Source: Luteolibacter luteus | GTDB lineage: Bacteria; Verrucomicrobiota; Verrucomicrobiia; Verrucomicrobiales; Akkermansiaceae | Length of the DNA: 64,000 nucleotides | Direction of reading: 5' to 3' | NCBI RefSeq assembly: GCF_012913485.1 | Contig: NZ_CP051774.1 | Coordinates: 248,001-312,000, forward strand | Part shown: in pieces, positions 15,056 to 23,623 of the stretch | Layout of the letters: each line of letters begins with the position of its first letter | How positions within the stretch are numbered: the stretch's first letter is position 1 | Program-made: the position numbers and the translations under genes | Notes under the pieces: generated by a model | What the model was told of the DNA's origin: nothing | Seen by the model: only the letters and a program-made list of their open reading frames with translations | The model's database searches: none

Positions 15056-17548
15056 TCAAATCTCGGTGACCACGAGACGAGCGAAATGCTTCGCCGATCC
15101 CACCGGGATCTCAGCTGAAATGGCCGTAGGGTCATTGATGAGATAGGTGGTGACCGGCGTCCAAGGATCCGGCTCCGCACCCAAGGTGGTTGATTCTTCA
15201 ATCACATAAGAGACGTCGCCATTGGCTACGGCAACATCGCGCTTTGCGAAGCTGATCACGCCATTCGCAAGTGTACCGGGCGACGCGTCAGGAGCTGTCG
15301 GATTCAAGCCTGCAATGGCATACTCGATCAGATTGCTGAGGCCATCCTGATCCGGGTCCGCGGTCGGGAGCTTGTCCGCCTCGCTGAGACCGGGGAATTG
15401 CTCCATAAACGCCATGTAGCCCCCGCCCACCGATTTCGTGAGCTTGATCTCCTTGGTGGAGACATCGTGCTGGAGTGCGTATCCTGCAGGGATGTTTGCG
15501 CTGGAGATCACGCCGGTTAGGCTGCCGGTGTACTTGGCAATGACGTAAGTCTCTTCGCTGGGCGCGGAGAGGACATTGAACGTGAAGCTGTCGGACGCGA
15601 GTTCCAGGTCGCCAGTAACGTCTACCCGGTCCGCAGAAGCACCGTCGATATCCACATGGAGTTTACCACCCGAGGAGAAGGACAGATTCCCCGTGAGACC
15701 GAGCACGCCGACCGTGGTGCTTAGACCGCCAGTAAGCGTTCCTTTCGCACCAATGCGGAAGCCGCTACCCGAGGAAATGGAGCCAGTTCCGCCGAGGAGA
15801 CCTGTGGCGTTGGTGTTGTCAACCCCGTCAGTGTTGCCATTACCAACACGTATCGGGCTCGTGCCACTGCTTTTGTCGAGCGTGCCGTTGACGATAAGCG
15901 TGCCACTGGATCCCTCGTTACGCCCCACAAAGAATTGCCCGTCGGCTATTGAAGTATCAGTGAGGCTAGCTCCCGCCCCGATGATGAGGCTGCCGGTGCC
16001 GGACTCGCCCACGCTGATGTCGGAGCCGATGTGCGATGCGGTGCCGCCACTGAGGTTATAAGTGCCGGTATGGTTGGCTGCAATGCCGACGACGAGAGCC
16101 CCGCCAACCTCGAGCGTTCCCCCGCTTTGATTCATGGTAGCGGTGCCGGTTCCTCCGCTTGTAGTGGAGTCTCCGCCTAGGTAGAGTCCGCCTCGGACCG
16201 TGAACGTGCCATTGCTGACCGTGACAAGACCGGTGCCGTTGTTCACGCCAGCCCGGATTCCGCTGACATTGGTGGTGCCGCTGTTGTGATTGAAAGTTCC
16301 GGTGCCGTCCGCACCCACGACGAGATTCGAGCCACTGGAGATCTGAAAGGAGCCGCCGTTCACATTCACGGTGCCGTTACCGGTGGTATTTTGACCGAGC
16401 CAATCCCAGTTTCCCGATGAGTTCTCGTAGACGCCGTCGGTTTGGACGTCCAACACACCGGTTCCACTGAAGCCGATGCGCAGGTCGCCAACATTCCCTC
16501 CGGCCTCGCGTCGGAACTGTCCGCCGGATGCGATGGTCAAGGTGCCGTTGCCGGTATCGTTTCGACCGACGTAGAGATCGGACCTGGCTTCGTTCGTGTT
16601 GGTGCGGGCAAATACAGCGGAGTTCTCTACCTTCATCGCGCCGGTGCCAGTAAAGCCGACGGTGAGCTCTCCGTCGGACATGTCCATCCGGGCTGCCGCA
16701 CCATTCAGATGCAGCAGGCCTTTCGCACCACCTCCGGCCCCGACCTCAACATTGCCGCGGGCGTTAAATTGCCCGCCCTCATTCACCGTGAGGGAGCTTT
16801 CGAGTTCGGAAGTCGACTGCCCGATCCGGATGTGGGGATTGAGGACAATTGTGGTTCCGTCCCAAGTCTTTTGGTCGCCCTCGAGAACCCCGTCAGAGTT
16901 GATGGTGACGACACCTACGGTCCCTGTGCCAGGTGCAAGATTCATGGTGAACGCCCCGCCGTTGGGGGACAGATCCACCCGGTCCCGAAGGTTGAGCACG
17001 GCGCTCCCGGCATCCCCAACGTTGTCGCCAACCTTGATGGTGCCGTTGCCATTGTCTTCAACGCCTACCTGGAGGTTGGTGCCGCCCCCGGTTGAATCCG
17101 TGACATGAAAACGCCCATCGTTGATGTTCAGGGTACCCGCACCCTTATGCCCGATGCGAACCCACCATCCGCCTTCCGCCTGGCTGAGGACACCGCCATT
17201 GATGTTTACGGAGTTGCCATTCCCCACTCCAAAATCGTTCGATCCATCCAAGCCTGCAAACGGGGCTCCATTTGTGTAGATGACTGTGTGGCCGGAGAGA
17301 ATAGCGGCAGTATCTGCCACCCCGGTTTGAGGGACGACTCCGCCGGACCAGGTTGTAGCCTCATTCCAATTTCCTGAATTGGCGGAATCGATGGTGGCCG
17401 CTGAGACTGTGCCCAGCGGGATTAGAATCAAAGCAAGGGAAGAGTGGCAGGGTAACAACCAATTAATCGGTTTCATGGGCTTTGTGAGGATCATGGGTTG
17501 ACTTAGTTGGAGGCGCCCTGCCGGTGCGTCAATGGGAAACAGGGTCAT
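15056..17548 (-). CDS. Large exported beta-repeat protein with verrucomicrobial C-terminal module
   Basis: 830-residue protein. The start at 17548 is supported by GGGAGAAGAG 2-7 nt upstream, although the ATGs at 17494 and 17476 give a more usual signal peptide (MKPINWLL...GTVSA). The region from about 60 to 680 consists of many Gly/Thr/Asn/Ser-rich units of the form GxGTLTIxxGGxF, as in autotransporter-associated beta-helix repeats, so a long right-handed beta-helix is likely. Residues about 700-830 hold the Asp-rich DPDQDGLSNLIEYA motif and a beta domain ending FARLVVTEI. The same tail occurs in the genes at 21575 and 26689. Surface or secreted adhesin-like protein; no catalytic motif seen. 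Confidence 0.75.
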   Translation of the reverse strand: MTLFPIDAPAGRLQLSQPMILTKPMKPINWLLPCHSSLALILIPLGTVSAATIDSANSGNWNEATTWSGGVVPQTGVADTAAILSGHTVIYTNGAPFAGLDGSNDFGVGNGNSVNINGGVLSQAEGGWWVRIGHKGAGTLNINDGRFHVTDSTGGGTNLQVGVEDNGNGTIKVGDNVGDAGSAVLNLRDRVDLSPNGGAFTMNLAPGTGTVGVVTINSDGVLEGDQKTWDGTTIVLNPHIRIGQSTSELESSLTVNEGGQFNARGNVEVGAGGGAKGLLHLNGAAARMDMSDGELTVGFTGTGAMKVENSAVFARTNTNEARSDLYVGRNDTGNGTLTIASGGQFRREAGGNVGDLRIGFSGTGVLDVQTDGVYENSSGNWDWLGQNTTGNGTVNVNGGSFQISSGSNLVVGADGTGTFNHNSGTTNVSGIRAGVNNGTGLVTVSNGTFTVRGGLYLGGDSTTSGGTGTATMNQSGGTLEVGGALVVGIAANHTGTYNLSGGTASHIGSDISVGESGTGSLIIGAGASLTDTSIADGQFFVGRNEGSSGTLIVNGTLDKSSGTSPIRVGNGNTDGVDNTNATGLLGGTGSISSGSGFRIGAKGTLTGGLSTTVGVLGLTGNLSFSSGGKLHVDIDGASADRVDVTGDLELASDSFTFNVLSAPSEETYVIAKYTGSLTGVISSANIPAGYALQHDVSTKEIKLTKSVGGGYMAFMEQFPGLSEADKLPTADPDQDGLSNLIEYAIAGLNPTAPDASPGTLANGVISFAKRDVAVANGDVSYVIEESTTLGAEPDPWTPVTTYLINDPTAISAEIPVGSAKHFARLVVTEI

Positions 17549-17690
17549 GGCTCTTCTCCCGTATCAAACTTGTTAATCCATCGTATCTCCCTTAGTTCTC
17601 GCTAAACATCTCTCGGAGGCTCAAGCCCACACCTCGATTGGCCCGCATCTCATTAATGGGAAAGTCAATTCGCCCCACTCGCTTCGATGC

Positions 17691-17813
17691 CGCCCAGATC
17701 CGTTTGAGCCAGCCGAATGAGATGGCGAGGCGGGGCAGCAACAGAAGGGCTCCGTCCCGGTCCTGGACGTCGGCGGGTGTGACTTTCAACACGAGGATGA
17801 ACCCGCAGGTGTC
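17691..17813 (-). pseudogene. IS5-family transposase remnant
   Basis: The minus strand translates to DTCGFILVLKVTPADVQDRD followed by GALLLLPRLAISFGWLKRIWA. This closely matches the conserved stretch of IS5-type DDE transposases around the ADVQDRDGA motif. A stop codon lies directly upstream in frame and similarity stops after IWA, where DGGYAG would be expected. Only about 41 codons remain, with no terminal inverted repeats recognised. It lies 270 bp from a tRNA gene. Confidence 0.7.
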
Positions 17814-18037
17814 TCAGCGCCGGCCAGATACGACTCAGGCGCAGCAGAGACGCGTTATCCTCGCCAGACCACGAGGAGGCTCGCTCGTGTTTTTCTCTCC
17901 ATGATCTTGGTTAACGGATGCTCCCGAGCATAATCGCAGTTCAAAGAAGGAGACGGACCAGAGCTAATTTCGCCGGTGCTAAATGCAGCCGGTAGCAAAA
18001 TTAAAGGCAGTCCGGGGGCAGCAGCAGCCCTACTCAA
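17814..18037. other. Intergenic region next to the IS remnant
   Basis: No gene or recognisable repeat was found. Local composition is more AT-rich than the flanking genes, consistent with leftover element or non-coding sequence. Confidence 0.35.
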
Positions 18038-18069
18038 CAAAAAATCCCGGAACTTTTCTGCTTCGGGAC
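18038..18069 (-). terminator. Intrinsic terminator of tRNA-Leu
   Basis: On the minus strand a hairpin (TCCCGAA...TTCCGGGA, one bulge) is followed by six T. It lies 17 bp past the tRNA 3' end. Confidence 0.6.
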
Positions 18070-18085
18070 TCGTTGATCAACAAGA

Positions 18086-18172
18086 TGGTGCGCGCGAGAG
18101 GACTCGAACCTCCACGGGGTTGCCCCCACTAGAACCTGAATCTAGCGCGTCTACCAATTCCGCCACGCGCGC
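18086..18172 (-). tRNA. tRNA-Leu (anticodon CAG), CCA encoded
   Basis: The minus strand folds as a class II tRNA. The acceptor stem is GCGCGCG/CGCGCGC with discriminator A and an encoded CCA. The anticodon stem CTAGA/TCTAG closes the loop TTCAGGT, giving anticodon CAG (codon CUG). A long variable arm (GGGG...CCCC) is typical of tRNA-Leu, and the T arm contains GGTTCGAGTCC. 87 nt including CCA. Confidence 0.96.
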
Positions 18173-18333
18173 ATCTGTTTTTTGCCCCGCCGGATCGGCG
18201 GGCCGCGAAAGCACCATGGCCCGCGGATTTTTGCAATACCGATTCTTCGGAAATCTTCGGAAAAAATCCGGGACCCCGGCAACGCTTTCACCGTTGCCAA
18301 TCCCGGCCCTGCCAATCCAGCCTTGTCCCCATC

Positions 18334-21300
18334 ATGCGGAACCCCGCGCCTATCATCCTGAGCCTCATTCTGGCCGCTGCGGCGGCCGCCCTCATCATCC
18401 GTAGCCCGAAGGCGCCTCCCCCGCCCGCGGCTCCGCCAGCGGAAGTCGCGGCGGAAACGGCATCCAAGGAGGAGGCTGCCAAGACGGGGGCAGCGGGCGA
18501 AAGCTCCAAGCCGCCGTCCGGCGACTCCGGAGTGGTCTTCGTGAAGACCGATGCCTCGGTGGCGGAAGCCCCGGCCAAGACATGGCCGCAGGAGCAGAGC
18601 GACATCCCGGCCGATCCGAAGGCGGTCTTTGGCAAGCTGCCGAATGGCATGCGCTATCTGATCTACCCGAACGCCGAGCCGCCGGGCCGGGTGTCCCTGC
18701 GCATGCACATCGCCGCGGGCTCGCTGATGGAGGCGGATGACCAGCGCGGACTGGCTCACTTCTTGGAGCACATGGTCTTCAATGGCTCGAAGAACTTCAC
18801 GCCGGACGAGCTGATCCCGCGCATGCAGCGCTTGGGCATCGCCTTCGGCGCACACGTCAATGCCTACACGTCCTTTGACGAGACCGTCTACATGCTGGAC
18901 CTCCCGGACCTCTCGAAGGAGACGATGGATCTGGGATTCACGGTGATGCGGGACTTCGGTGATGGCGCGAAACTGGACATCGAGGAGATCGACAAGGAAC
19001 GCGGCGTGATTCTCTCCGAGAAGACCAGCCGTGACTCCGTGGGCTACCGCCTGATGGAGCAGCAGTTCGAGGAGCTGCTCCCGAGCTCCCTGGTGACGAA
19101 GCGTTTCCCGATCGGCATCGAGGACGTGATTTCGAAGGCCCCGCGCGAGCGTTTCGTGGATTTCTACACCCGCTACTACACGCCGGAGCGCATGACCTTC
19201 GTGGTCGTCGGCGATATCAAGCCGGAGGAGATCGAGGCCAAGATCAAGGAAAGCTTCTCCAGCCTGATGAACCCGCAGGAGCCGGGGAAAAATCCCGCGC
19301 TGGGTGAGATCCCGAACGTGGAGGGCATCAAGCCTGCCGTCTTCTCCGACAAGGAGGTGCCCGCCACCGAGCTCTCGCTCGTGTCCGTGCGTCCCTTCAG
19401 CCCGGTGGCGGATACCCGCACGCGCCGTCTTTCCCTGCTGCCGCTGGGCATCGCCCACGCCGCGATCGGCCGCCGCTTCGAGCGGATCGCGAAGCAGGAT
19501 GGTTCCGCGATCGCGAAAGGCAGCGCCAGCCGCGATGAGCTTTTCAATTACGCCGAGCTCGGCTCCTTCGATGTAACGGTGACCGATGACCGCTGGCAGG
19601 AGGCGCTGCCGATCCTGGAGAAGGAATACCGCCGTGCGCTGGAATTCGGCTTCACGGATGCGGAGATCGCGGAAGCGAAAGCGAATATCCTGAATAGCTA
19701 CCAGCAGGCAGTGAAGACCGCGCCAAGCCGCAAGTCCGAAGGCCTCGCCACCGGCATCGCGCGCTCGATCAATGATGGCAGTGTTTTCTCCACCCCGGAG
19801 ACGAATCTGGAAATCATCGAGAAGGGCCTCGACACCATCACCCCGGAGACCTGCCACGCCGCATTCCGCGAATTCTGGGCGGACCGCGGCCTGCACTTGG
19901 TGCTGACGACAAAGGTGGAGCCGGAGAATGCCCGCGGCGTCCTGCAGTCGATCTACGAGGAATCTCGTAGCGAGAAGGTGGAGGCACCGGAGCAAAAGGG
20001 TGCGGCGGCCTTCGGTTATACCGAATTCGGCGCGGCCGGGACGGTGAAGTCGCAGAAAAACGTCGAGGATCTCGGCCTGACGCAGGCGGTGCTCTCGAAT
20101 GGCGTGCGCCTGAATTTCAAGCAGACGGACTTTGAAAAGGGCAGCATCCGCCTGCTCGCACGCATCGGCTCCGGCAAGCTGACCCAGCCGAAGGACACGC
20201 CCGGCCTGGATCTCTTCGCCAGCAGCGTCTTTGACGCCGGCGGACTCGGGAAACACTCCGTCGATGACCTCCAGCAGATCCTGGCGGGCAAGAATGTGGG
20301 CACCGGCTTCGCCATCTCCGACGATGTGTTCACGCTTTCCGGCCGCACCACGCCGGAGGATCTCGAGCTGCAGCTCCAGTTGATGTGCGCGCAGCTGACC
20401 GACCCGGGCTACCGCGATGAGGCGATGGCCCAGTTCAAGAAGGCGGTGCCGATGATTTTCCAACAGCTGAAGCACTCACCCGCGGGCGCTCAGGCCGGCA
20501 TGGATGCCTGGCTGCACGGTGGCGATAGCCGCTTCGGCGTGCCGGATGAGGCGAAGCTTTCCTCCTACACGCTGGAAGATGCGAAGAAGTGGCTCACTCC
20601 CGCCCTGACGAAGGATTACCTAGAGCTGAGCATCGTCGGGGATTTCGACGAGAGCACGCTGCTGCCGCTCGTCCTGAAGACCTTCGGTGCCCTCCCCGCC
20701 CGTGCCGAGGAGAAGCCCGCACTGGCCGCCGCGCGCAAGGTGACAGTGCCGAAGTCTCCGGCTGAGAAAACCTTCACCTATGAGAGCAAGATCCCGCAGG
20801 GCACCGCGATGGTGATCTGGAAGACCGATGGCCTGCGTGGCAACACCAAGCTCTTCCGCCGCCTCAACCTGCTCGGCGAAATCTTGACCGACCGCCTGCG
20901 CAAGGAGATCCGCGAGAAGCTGGGCGCCGCCTATAGCCCGAATGCCGGCGCCAATGGCTCGGAAGGCCTCGAAGGCTTCGGCTTCCTCGCCGCCGAGTGC
21001 GTCGGCAAGGCGGAAGACACCAAGCGACTCGCAGACATCGCCGCGGAACTCGGCGCCACGCTCGCGAAGGATGGTACCGATGACGACGAACTGGAGCGCG
21101 CGCGCAAGCCGCTGCAGGCTCAGCTCGAGAAGTCGAAGCGCGACAACACCTACTGGCTTGGCACCGTGATGGCCCAGTCCCAGGAGGACAAGGAGCGCCT
21201 CGATCTGATCCGCGGTCGCGATGCCGACTACGCCAGCATCACCACCAAGGATCTGGATGAAGTCGCAAAGAAGTATCTCACCGAGAAGAGCGTCCTGAAG

Positions 21301-21342
21301 GTGCTTATTCACCCCGACCCCGCCGCGAAGGAAGGCGAGTAG
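18334..21342 (+). CDS. M16 family zinc metallopeptidase (insulinase/pitrilysin-like)
   Basis: 1002-residue peptidase. An N-terminal anchor or signal (IILSLILAAAAAALII) is followed by a Pro/Ala/Glu linker of about 60 residues, so it should act in the periplasm. The catalytic inverted zinc motif HFLEH occurs in DQRGLAHFLEHMVFNGS (about residue 145); the downstream Glu ligand probably lies in EEIDKERGVILSE. Two M16 repeats follow each other, with the second half (from about 570) lacking HxxEH, as in other two-domain members. It probably degrades peptides released during envelope turnover. No Shine-Dalgarno is seen. It stands alone, with a strong terminator 60 bp downstream. Confidence 0.92.
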   Translation: MRNPAPIILSLILAAAAAALIIRSPKAPPPPAAPPAEVAAETASKEEAAKTGAAGESSKPPSGDSGVVFVKTDASVAEAPAKTWPQEQSDIPADPKAVFGKLPNGMRYLIYPNAEPPGRVSLRMHIAAGSLMEADDQRGLAHFLEHMVFNGSKNFTPDELIPRMQRLGIAFGAHVNAYTSFDETVYMLDLPDLSKETMDLGFTVMRDFGDGAKLDIEEIDKERGVILSEKTSRDSVGYRLMEQQFEELLPSSLVTKRFPIGIEDVISKAPRERFVDFYTRYYTPERMTFVVVGDIKPEEIEAKIKESFSSLMNPQEPGKNPALGEIPNVEGIKPAVFSDKEVPATELSLVSVRPFSPVADTRTRRLSLLPLGIAHAAIGRRFERIAKQDGSAIAKGSASRDELFNYAELGSFDVTVTDDRWQEALPILEKEYRRALEFGFTDAEIAEAKANILNSYQQAVKTAPSRKSEGLATGIARSINDGSVFSTPETNLEIIEKGLDTITPETCHAAFREFWADRGLHLVLTTKVEPENARGVLQSIYEESRSEKVEAPEQKGAAAFGYTEFGAAGTVKSQKNVEDLGLTQAVLSNGVRLNFKQTDFEKGSIRLLARIGSGKLTQPKDTPGLDLFASSVFDAGGLGKHSVDDLQQILAGKNVGTGFAISDDVFTLSGRTTPEDLELQLQLMCAQLTDPGYRDEAMAQFKKAVPMIFQQLKHSPAGAQAGMDAWLHGGDSRFGVPDEAKLSSYTLEDAKKWLTPALTKDYLELSIVGDFDESTLLPLVLKTFGALPARAEEKPALAAARKVTVPKSPAEKTFTYESKIPQGTAMVIWKTDGLRGNTKLFRRLNLLGEILTDRLRKEIREKLGAAYSPNAGANGSEGLEGFGFLAAECVGKAEDTKRLADIAAELGATLAKDGTDDDELERARKPLQAQLEKSKRDNTYWLGTVMAQSQEDKERLDLIRGRDADYASITTKDLDEVAKKYLTEKSVLKVLIHPDPAAKEGE

Positions 21343-21400
21343 AGAAAAGGATCACCGACCCCGGCCTATCGCGGCTAAGGCGTCAGCCAAGGCACTTCAA

Positions 21401-21434
21401 AGGGACAAGCGGAAACGCTTGTCCCTCATTTTTT
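21401..21434 (+). terminator. Intrinsic terminator of the M16 peptidase gene
   Basis: An 11-bp perfect stem AGGGACAAGCG/CGCTTGTCCCT with a GAAA tetraloop is followed by CA and a T-rich run. Confidence 0.85.
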
Positions 21435-21574
21435 CTACCCAAACCTCCAAAATCATCCATCAATTCCGCTCATGCCTGAGGCAGGAACATCGGGAGTCGT
21501 TTCGATCAACTTAAAGATCCCCCGCCCCGGCTGGCATGCCAGGTGCATAAAGGGAAGGCGAACAACTCCGTTCC

Positions 21575-22696
21575 ATGAGCCGAATCACCGAGACGTTCCG
21601 CCCAGCCCTTTTCACCCTGCTTGCCCTCTCTGCCAGCCAGCCATCGCAGGCGGCAGACCAGCCCTGGGCTGGCAGCGGCAGCCCTGATTTCTTTGCTACG
21701 GAGGATGCCGTACTTGCGAGGCACTGGTTCGCCCTTTCCGACCAAGCCTTCGATGGAGGACTGAGGGACGAAAATTCCGGCACCCTGAGCTTGAGAGGCG
21801 AGGACCCCTACCCCTGCTACACCACGGTGGATGCCGGCACCCTTCTTCCCAATGGCTCGCTGAATCGGGCAGCACTGCCTGCACCCCTTGGATTCTCCGG
21901 AACTCTCGGCGAGTTCACTTGCCTGGGCCTTTCCCTTTCACCTCTTACCCGGCTGAAGATCGAGATCGATAGCGCCAGCGGCAGCACCGATCGCATCGAT
22001 GCCCGCGGCCAGGTCGATCTGGGCAGTGCGGAGTTGCTGGTACAGGACGTCGCCGCCACCCGCTTGCCTCCGGGCACCAAGCTCACGCTGCTCACCTACG
22101 AGGGCGAGCTCAGCGGCAGCTTCGCGAATGCCCCGAATGGAGCCGAACTCAACGTCGGCGCGAATCGCTTCGTGGTAAACTACATGGACGACAACGCCGT
22201 AACCCTCACCATCCCTTCCCACGCGGGCCCGGGCTATCAGGAATGGGCAGCCTCGAAGGGACTCACGGGCAATCACGCGGCACCGAATGCGGATCCCGAT
22301 GACGACGGTCGCACGAACCTGATGGAGTATGCCTTGGATGGTGAACCCTTGCTTGGCATGGACGACGGGAAGGTGCTCACCGCCACCACGGCGATCCCGG
22401 ATCAGGGAGAAGGACTTGTCGTCACCCTTCCGGTCCGCAGCGGCACCGTCTTCGCAGGCAGCGGCTCCAAGGTTTCTCATGAAATCGATGGCATGGTCTA
22501 TGTGATCGATGCCGCCGAAGAGCTCGTGGATCTCCCTGCGATGAAACTCACCGAGGTGCAGGGCGTTTCCACCAACGGCTTGCCGATGCTTTCCACCGGC
22601 TGGGAATATCGCAGCTTCCGCGTCGAGGGAGCATCGGAGATTGCCGCAGAGTCCCTGCGCGTGAAGGTTGAGCCGGCGGTCTCCTTCGCGGGATGA
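21575..22696 (+). CDS. Exported protein with verrucomicrobial C-terminal module
   Basis: 373-residue protein with a signal peptide ending ASQPSQAAD. The first ~210 residues form an all-beta region without a named family. Residues about 217-255 contain WAASKGL and NADPDDDGRTNLMEYALDG, the Asp-rich module shared with the large proteins at 15056 and 26689. The last ~110 residues are a beta domain ending in alternating hydrophobics. This is the typical tail of verrucomicrobial secreted proteins. No catalytic motif recognised. It is followed by an AraC-type gene 51 bp away, but no functional link is evident. Confidence 0.7.
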   Translation: MSRITETFRPALFTLLALSASQPSQAADQPWAGSGSPDFFATEDAVLARHWFALSDQAFDGGLRDENSGTLSLRGEDPYPCYTTVDAGTLLPNGSLNRAALPAPLGFSGTLGEFTCLGLSLSPLTRLKIEIDSASGSTDRIDARGQVDLGSAELLVQDVAATRLPPGTKLTLLTYEGELSGSFANAPNGAELNVGANRFVVNYMDDNAVTLTIPSHAGPGYQEWAASKGLTGNHAAPNADPDDDGRTNLMEYALDGEPLLGMDDGKVLTATTAIPDQGEGLVVTLPVRSGTVFAGSGSKVSHEIDGMVYVIDAAEELVDLPAMKLTEVQGVSTNGLPMLSTGWEYRSFRVEGASEIAAESLRVKVEPAVSFAG

Positions 22697-22747
22697 GGCG
22701 GCTGGGCGAGGTTGCCACGGGCCCTCGGTGTGCGATCATCGCCTGCG

Positions 22748-23194
22748 ATGCTGCACGCTGAAGTCCTGCGCCGACTCTGCCTCGCCCGCGAAGCCTTGCG
22801 GACTGATGAGGAGCCGCATCCTTCGGTGAGCGAGATCGCACGCCGCGCAGGTTTCGCGCCACACCATTTCATCCGGCTCTTCCGGGCTGTCTTCGGAGGA
22901 ACACCTCATCAATATCGTTCGATTGCGCAGATTGACCGTGCCAAGCAACTGCTCATCCTCACGGACCTCTCCGTCACGGAGATTTGCCTGGAGCTCGGCT
23001 TTTCCAGCCTCGGCAGCTTCAGCACGCTTTTCACGAAACGCAGCGGCATGACACCTTCCGCATGGCGGCAACGCTATGCCAACCCCACTCCGGCCAAGGA
23101 AATGCCGGCAGCGCTAATTCCTGGCTGCCTCACGCTCATGGGCAGCCCCCCGGTCGAAAAGGCAATTTCCGAGAAGCGGCCCAGGCAAGCCTAG
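22748..23194 (+). CDS. AraC-family regulator, DNA-binding domain only
   Basis: 148-residue regulator when started at ATG 22748; an upstream TTG at 22712 in frame would add 12 residues. It contains both helix-turn-helix units of an AraC domain: SEIARRAGFAPHHFIRLFRAVFG, in part, then DLSVTEICLELGFSSLGSFSTLF with the conserved GFSSLGSFSTLFTKRSGMTPSAWR pattern (about residues 80-105). There is no N-terminal ligand domain, so it would not sense an effector by itself. It lies 23 bp upstream of a VOC gene on the same strand and probably controls it. Confidence 0.85.
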   Translation: MLHAEVLRRLCLAREALRTDEEPHPSVSEIARRAGFAPHHFIRLFRAVFGGTPHQYRSIAQIDRAKQLLILTDLSVTEICLELGFSSLGSFSTLFTKRSGMTPSAWRQRYANPTPAKEMPAALIPGCLTLMGSPPVEKAISEKRPRQA

Positions 23195-23217
23195 GTTAGA
23201 TTCGCCGCTTCCATCCG

Positions 23218-23610
23218 ATGAAAATCAAACTCAGCAGCATCCACGTCGACAATCAGGACCACGCGCTCGCCTTCTACACCGGAGTGCTCGGCTTTCAGAA
23301 GAGCAAGGATATCCCCATGGGCGAGTTCCGTTGGATCACAGTAACCTCCCCTGAAGGACACCCGGATGTCGAACTGGTGCTTGAGCCCAATGCGAATCCC
23401 ACTGCCAGAGCGTATCAGGAAGGGCTAATGGAACAAGGCATTCCCTGCACGGCTTTCGAGGTGGAGGATGTTGAAGCCGAATCGAAACGCCTGAAGGAAA
23501 GTGGAGTAAAATTCACGATGGATCCCACCGACGTGGGCATCGTGAAGATCGCGATCTTTGCAGATACCTGTGGGAACCTTCTGCAGATCTACGAGGTAAA
23601 AGGCGAATAG
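23218..23610 (+). CDS. VOC (glyoxalase/bleomycin-resistance fold) protein
   Basis: 130-residue single VOC domain: a beta-alpha-beta-beta-beta unit (IKLSSIHVDNQDHALAFYTGVLGF in part), the DVELVLEP strand, then the second unit ending FADTCGNLLQIYEV. His9 and the C-terminal Glu in LLQIYE sit where metal ligands occur in glyoxalase-like members. The HALAFYTGVLGF and FxDPxGN-like patterns put it near small lyase/antibiotic-resistance VOC proteins; the substrate is unknown. Cotranscribed with the AraC gene. Confidence 0.85.
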   Translation: MKIKLSSIHVDNQDHALAFYTGVLGFQKSKDIPMGEFRWITVTSPEGHPDVELVLEPNANPTARAYQEGLMEQGIPCTAFEVEDVEAESKRLKESGVKFTMDPTDVGIVKIAIFADTCGNLLQIYEVKGE

Positions 23611-23623
23611 TCTGCTTGTTTGC

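Noticed and set aside
15056-17548. Repetitive DNA that might suggest a CRISPR or satellite array
   Set aside because: The periodicity is in the protein (Gly/Thr/Asn-rich beta units); there are no constant-length repeats with unique spacers.
18151-20475. 774-codon open frame on the minus strand, opposite the M16 peptidase gene
   Set aside because: It is antisense to a clear peptidase, has no family resemblance and shows the Arg/Leu/His-rich composition typical of high-GC shadow frames; it also runs through the tRNA.
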